This document shows, in pieces, positions 14,226 to 15,198 of a DNA stretch of 15,198 nucleotides. Made by a program: the position numbers and the translations under genes. Source of the DNA: Ignavibacteria bacterium (GTDB lineage: Bacteria > Bacteroidota > Ignavibacteria > Tepidaquicellales > OLB5); the NCBI GenBank assembly GCA_030835005.1, contig JAUQWT010000128.1, positions 1 through 15,198 of the forward strand, written 5' to 3'. The notes under the pieces are model-generated. The model had not been told where the DNA came from and did no database searches. It saw nothing but the letters and a program-made list of their open reading frames with translations. Position 1 is the first letter of the stretch. Each line of letters opens with the position of its first letter.

Positions 14226-14260
14226 TTTCTCCGCATTTAAAACGGTAGGGCGGGGAGAAA
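14226..14260. repeat. First hairpin downstream of the SBBP-repeat gene
   Basis: TTTCTCC (14226-14232) can pair with GGAGAAA (14254-14260), with further weak GC pairing inside. It begins 18 bases after the stop and precedes a stronger terminator. No T-run follows it. Confidence 0.4.
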
Positions 14261-14270
14261 CTTCGTTAAT

Positions 14271-14306
14271 GGCGTTTCCTGATCAAGGAGACGCCTATTT
14301 TTATTT
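14271..14306 (+). terminator. Strong rho-independent terminator after the SBBP-repeat gene
   Basis: GGCGTTTCCT (14271-14280) pairs with AGGAGACGCC (14286-14295) over 10 bases with one G-T wobble and a 5-base GATCA loop. A T-rich tail (TATTTTTATTT) follows. This is a textbook intrinsic terminator. Confidence 0.9.
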
Positions 14307-14329
14307 AAAGAACTTTTTTGTCTTTCTTA

Positions 14330-14363
14330 GCAAAGTGACATACCTTTGCGAAATACGCAAAGG
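14330..14363. promoter_or_regulatory. Three-part GCAAAG element with two alternative pairings
   Basis: GCAAAG occurs at 14330-14335, its reverse complement CTTTGC at 14344-14349, and GCAAAG again at 14357-14362. The second and third copies form a perfect 8-base stem (CCTTTGCG/CGCAAAGG, loop AAATA). The first and second can form a competing 6-base stem. The element lies downstream of a terminator and about 85 bases upstream of the putative DUF177 promoter, so a DNA operator is as likely as an RNA structure. Confidence 0.4.
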
Positions 14364-14447
14364 AAGGCTGAATTCAATTAATTAACACAACTACTTGTTC
14401 GATTTTTAGGTATATAACCTTTCCTGTAAAGTTAATTTAATTTTTCT

Positions 14448-14455
14448 TATATTTG
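14448..14455 (+). promoter_or_regulatory. Putative -7 box of the DUF177-rpmF promoter
   Basis: TATATTTG fits TAnnTTTG and is the same octamer found before metG; the flanks are also alike (TTAGAA here, TAGATA there). It lies 50 bases before the ATG at 14506. A good -33 TTTG was not found at the usual spacing, so the call is tentative. Confidence 0.4.
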
Positions 14456-14505
14456 TTAGAATTTTCAACAAAAATACGTTATTTCTCATATTTTGAGCCG
14501 GCGAA

Positions 14506-14982
14506 ATGGCAATTAAGATCAATATTGCTTCTTTGAACGAGGGAAGCCAGCAGCTGGAGCTCCTCAGCGATTCCAAAGAGCTAGATTTAGGAGATAATTT
14601 TGTCAAAGATCCTGTTCATATTACCTTAGATCTTTACAAAACAGTTTACCAGCTGGATGTAAAAATTCTGATAAAAGGAGTATTGCTTTTAACCTGTGAC
14701 AGGTGTCTTGATATTTTTGAATTGCCTTTTGAATCTTCAATTCAGCTTATTTTTGTCCAGAAATCCAGCCGTGAAGAAGAGATAAACGAAGATAATATAA
14801 GGACATATTATGCCCACATGCGTGTAATTGATATAACAAATGATGTAAAGGAAACGATCATACTAAGCTCTCCGATGAAGAAGCTGCCTGCCGAGACTAA
14901 AGAGGGAACATGCTCATGGTGCGGCAAGTCAAAAGCGTACTGGAGTAGCCTGATAGTTGAAAAAGATGATGATGTGCTTTAA
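14506..14982 (+). CDS. DUF177 (YceD-like) family protein, partner of ribosomal protein L32
   Basis: A 158-residue cytoplasmic protein of the YceD/DUF177 family, which is linked to 23S rRNA accumulation and is almost always encoded next to rpmF. The central LTCDRCLDIFELPFE (Cys64, Cys67) is the family signature. A second Cys pair lies near the C-terminus in GTCSWCGKS (Cys136, Cys139), where related proteins have a CPxCG motif; the four Cys may bind zinc. The end is acidic (KDDDVL). The start at 14506 gives MAIKINIASL, a normal DUF177 beginning; only a weak ribosome site precedes it. rpmF follows after 58 bases with no hairpin, so co-transcription is expected. The family call rests on both sequence and neighbour. 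Confidence 0.88.
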   Translation: MAIKINIASLNEGSQQLELLSDSKELDLGDNFVKDPVHITLDLYKTVYQLDVKILIKGVLLLTCDRCLDIFELPFESSIQLIFVQKSSREEEINEDNIRTYYAHMRVIDITNDVKETIILSSPMKKLPAETKEGTCSWCGKSKAYWSSLIVEKDDDVL

Positions 14983-15026
14983 AAGATTTTAACAGAAAGA
15001 ATAAACAGAACAGAAACTAAATAATT

Positions 15027-15033
15027 GAAAAGG
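15027..15033 (+). promoter_or_regulatory. Ribosome binding site of rpmF
   Basis: GAAAAGG is followed by a 7-base spacer before the ATG at 15041. Confidence 0.5.
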
Positions 15034-15040
15034 TTATAAA

Positions 15041-15198
15041 ATGCCAAATCCAAAACGAAAACATTCCAAACAGCGGAGCCGGAAAAGAAGGACTCATTAC
15101 AAGGCAGTTGCTCCAAGTACAATGGCATGTCCTAACTGCGGCGAAACGAAATTGATGCATAGAATCTGCCCGAGCTGCGGTTTTTATGACGGACGCTC
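15041..15198 (+). CDS. rpmF: 50S ribosomal protein L32, 3' end cut by the window
   Basis: The visible 52 residues begin MPNPKRKHSKQRSRKRR, the highly basic N-terminus typical of L32. A zinc-ribbon with Cys30, Cys33, Cys43 and Cys46 (ACPNCGE and ICPSCGFYDGR) follows. L32 is normally about 55-65 residues, so only the last few residues and the stop lie beyond the window. It is a large-subunit ribosomal protein near the peptidyl transferase exit region. The DUF177-rpmF order matches many bacteria, where plsX and fab genes often come next; those are not visible here. Confidence 0.97.
   Translation, partial: MPNPKRKHSKQRSRKRRTHYKAVAPSTMACPNCGETKLMHRICPSCGFYDGR

Noticed and set aside
14393..14410. 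GTTCGA-like sequence as a tRNA T-loop
   Set aside because: There is no matching acceptor stem, anticodon arm or CCA end around it, so it is not a tRNA.
14406..14606. Minus-strand open frame overlapping the DUF177 start
   Set aside because: It covers the putative promoter and the 5' part of DUF177, and its translation shows no coherent features.

Overview
The window looks like chromosomal DNA from a T9SS-bearing member of the Bacteroidota/Chlorobi/Ignavibacteriota assemblage, most likely Ignavibacteria or a close relative. Four secreted proteins end in a type A T9SS sorting domain of the 'YPNPFNP ... SGVYFYR ... KK' type, which is very common in that group. Several signal peptides place a Gln right after the predicted cleavage site, and two promoters show a TAnnTTTG-like -7 box. 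Base composition is moderately AT-rich. I see no transposase, integrase, phage gene, tRNA, rRNA or CRISPR array. This is mostly ordinary chromosome with a block of secreted-protein genes.

Left part (31-4708, minus strand): four tightly packed genes that look like one operon. In transcription order they are a membrane-anchored, apparently inactive polysaccharide-deacetylase-like protein with a lysine-rich tail, a secreted HEAT-repeat/cyclophilin fusion, a class I SAM methyltransferase and a small exported protein of unknown function. The first two genes overlap by 20 bases and the others are 10 and 23 bases apart.

Middle part (4833-9395, plus strand): an AT-rich divergent intergenic region leads into a Bax-inhibitor-1 family membrane protein. 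It is followed by two tandem PQQ-type (glucose/sorbosone dehydrogenase-like) beta-propellers and a choice-of-anchor-V-like protein carrying a CSCH motif. These three are T9SS cargo and could act together in oxidation chemistry at the cell surface; that link is inference. The block ends in a rho-independent terminator.

Right part (9528-15198, plus strand): housekeeping genes metG and folP, closed by a strong terminator. Next come a 420-base AT-rich gap holding a tandem repeat and a tiny orphan signal-peptide-like reading frame, a T9SS-exported SBBP-repeat beta-propeller with another strong terminator, and the conserved pair DUF177 (YceD-like) and rpmF, the latter cut by the window end.

The points most worth following up are the degenerate deacetylase with its Lys tail, the HEAT-cyclophilin fusion, the tandem dehydrogenases next to a CxCH protein, the orphan signal peptide at 12353-12424, and the three-part GCAAAG element at 14330-14363.
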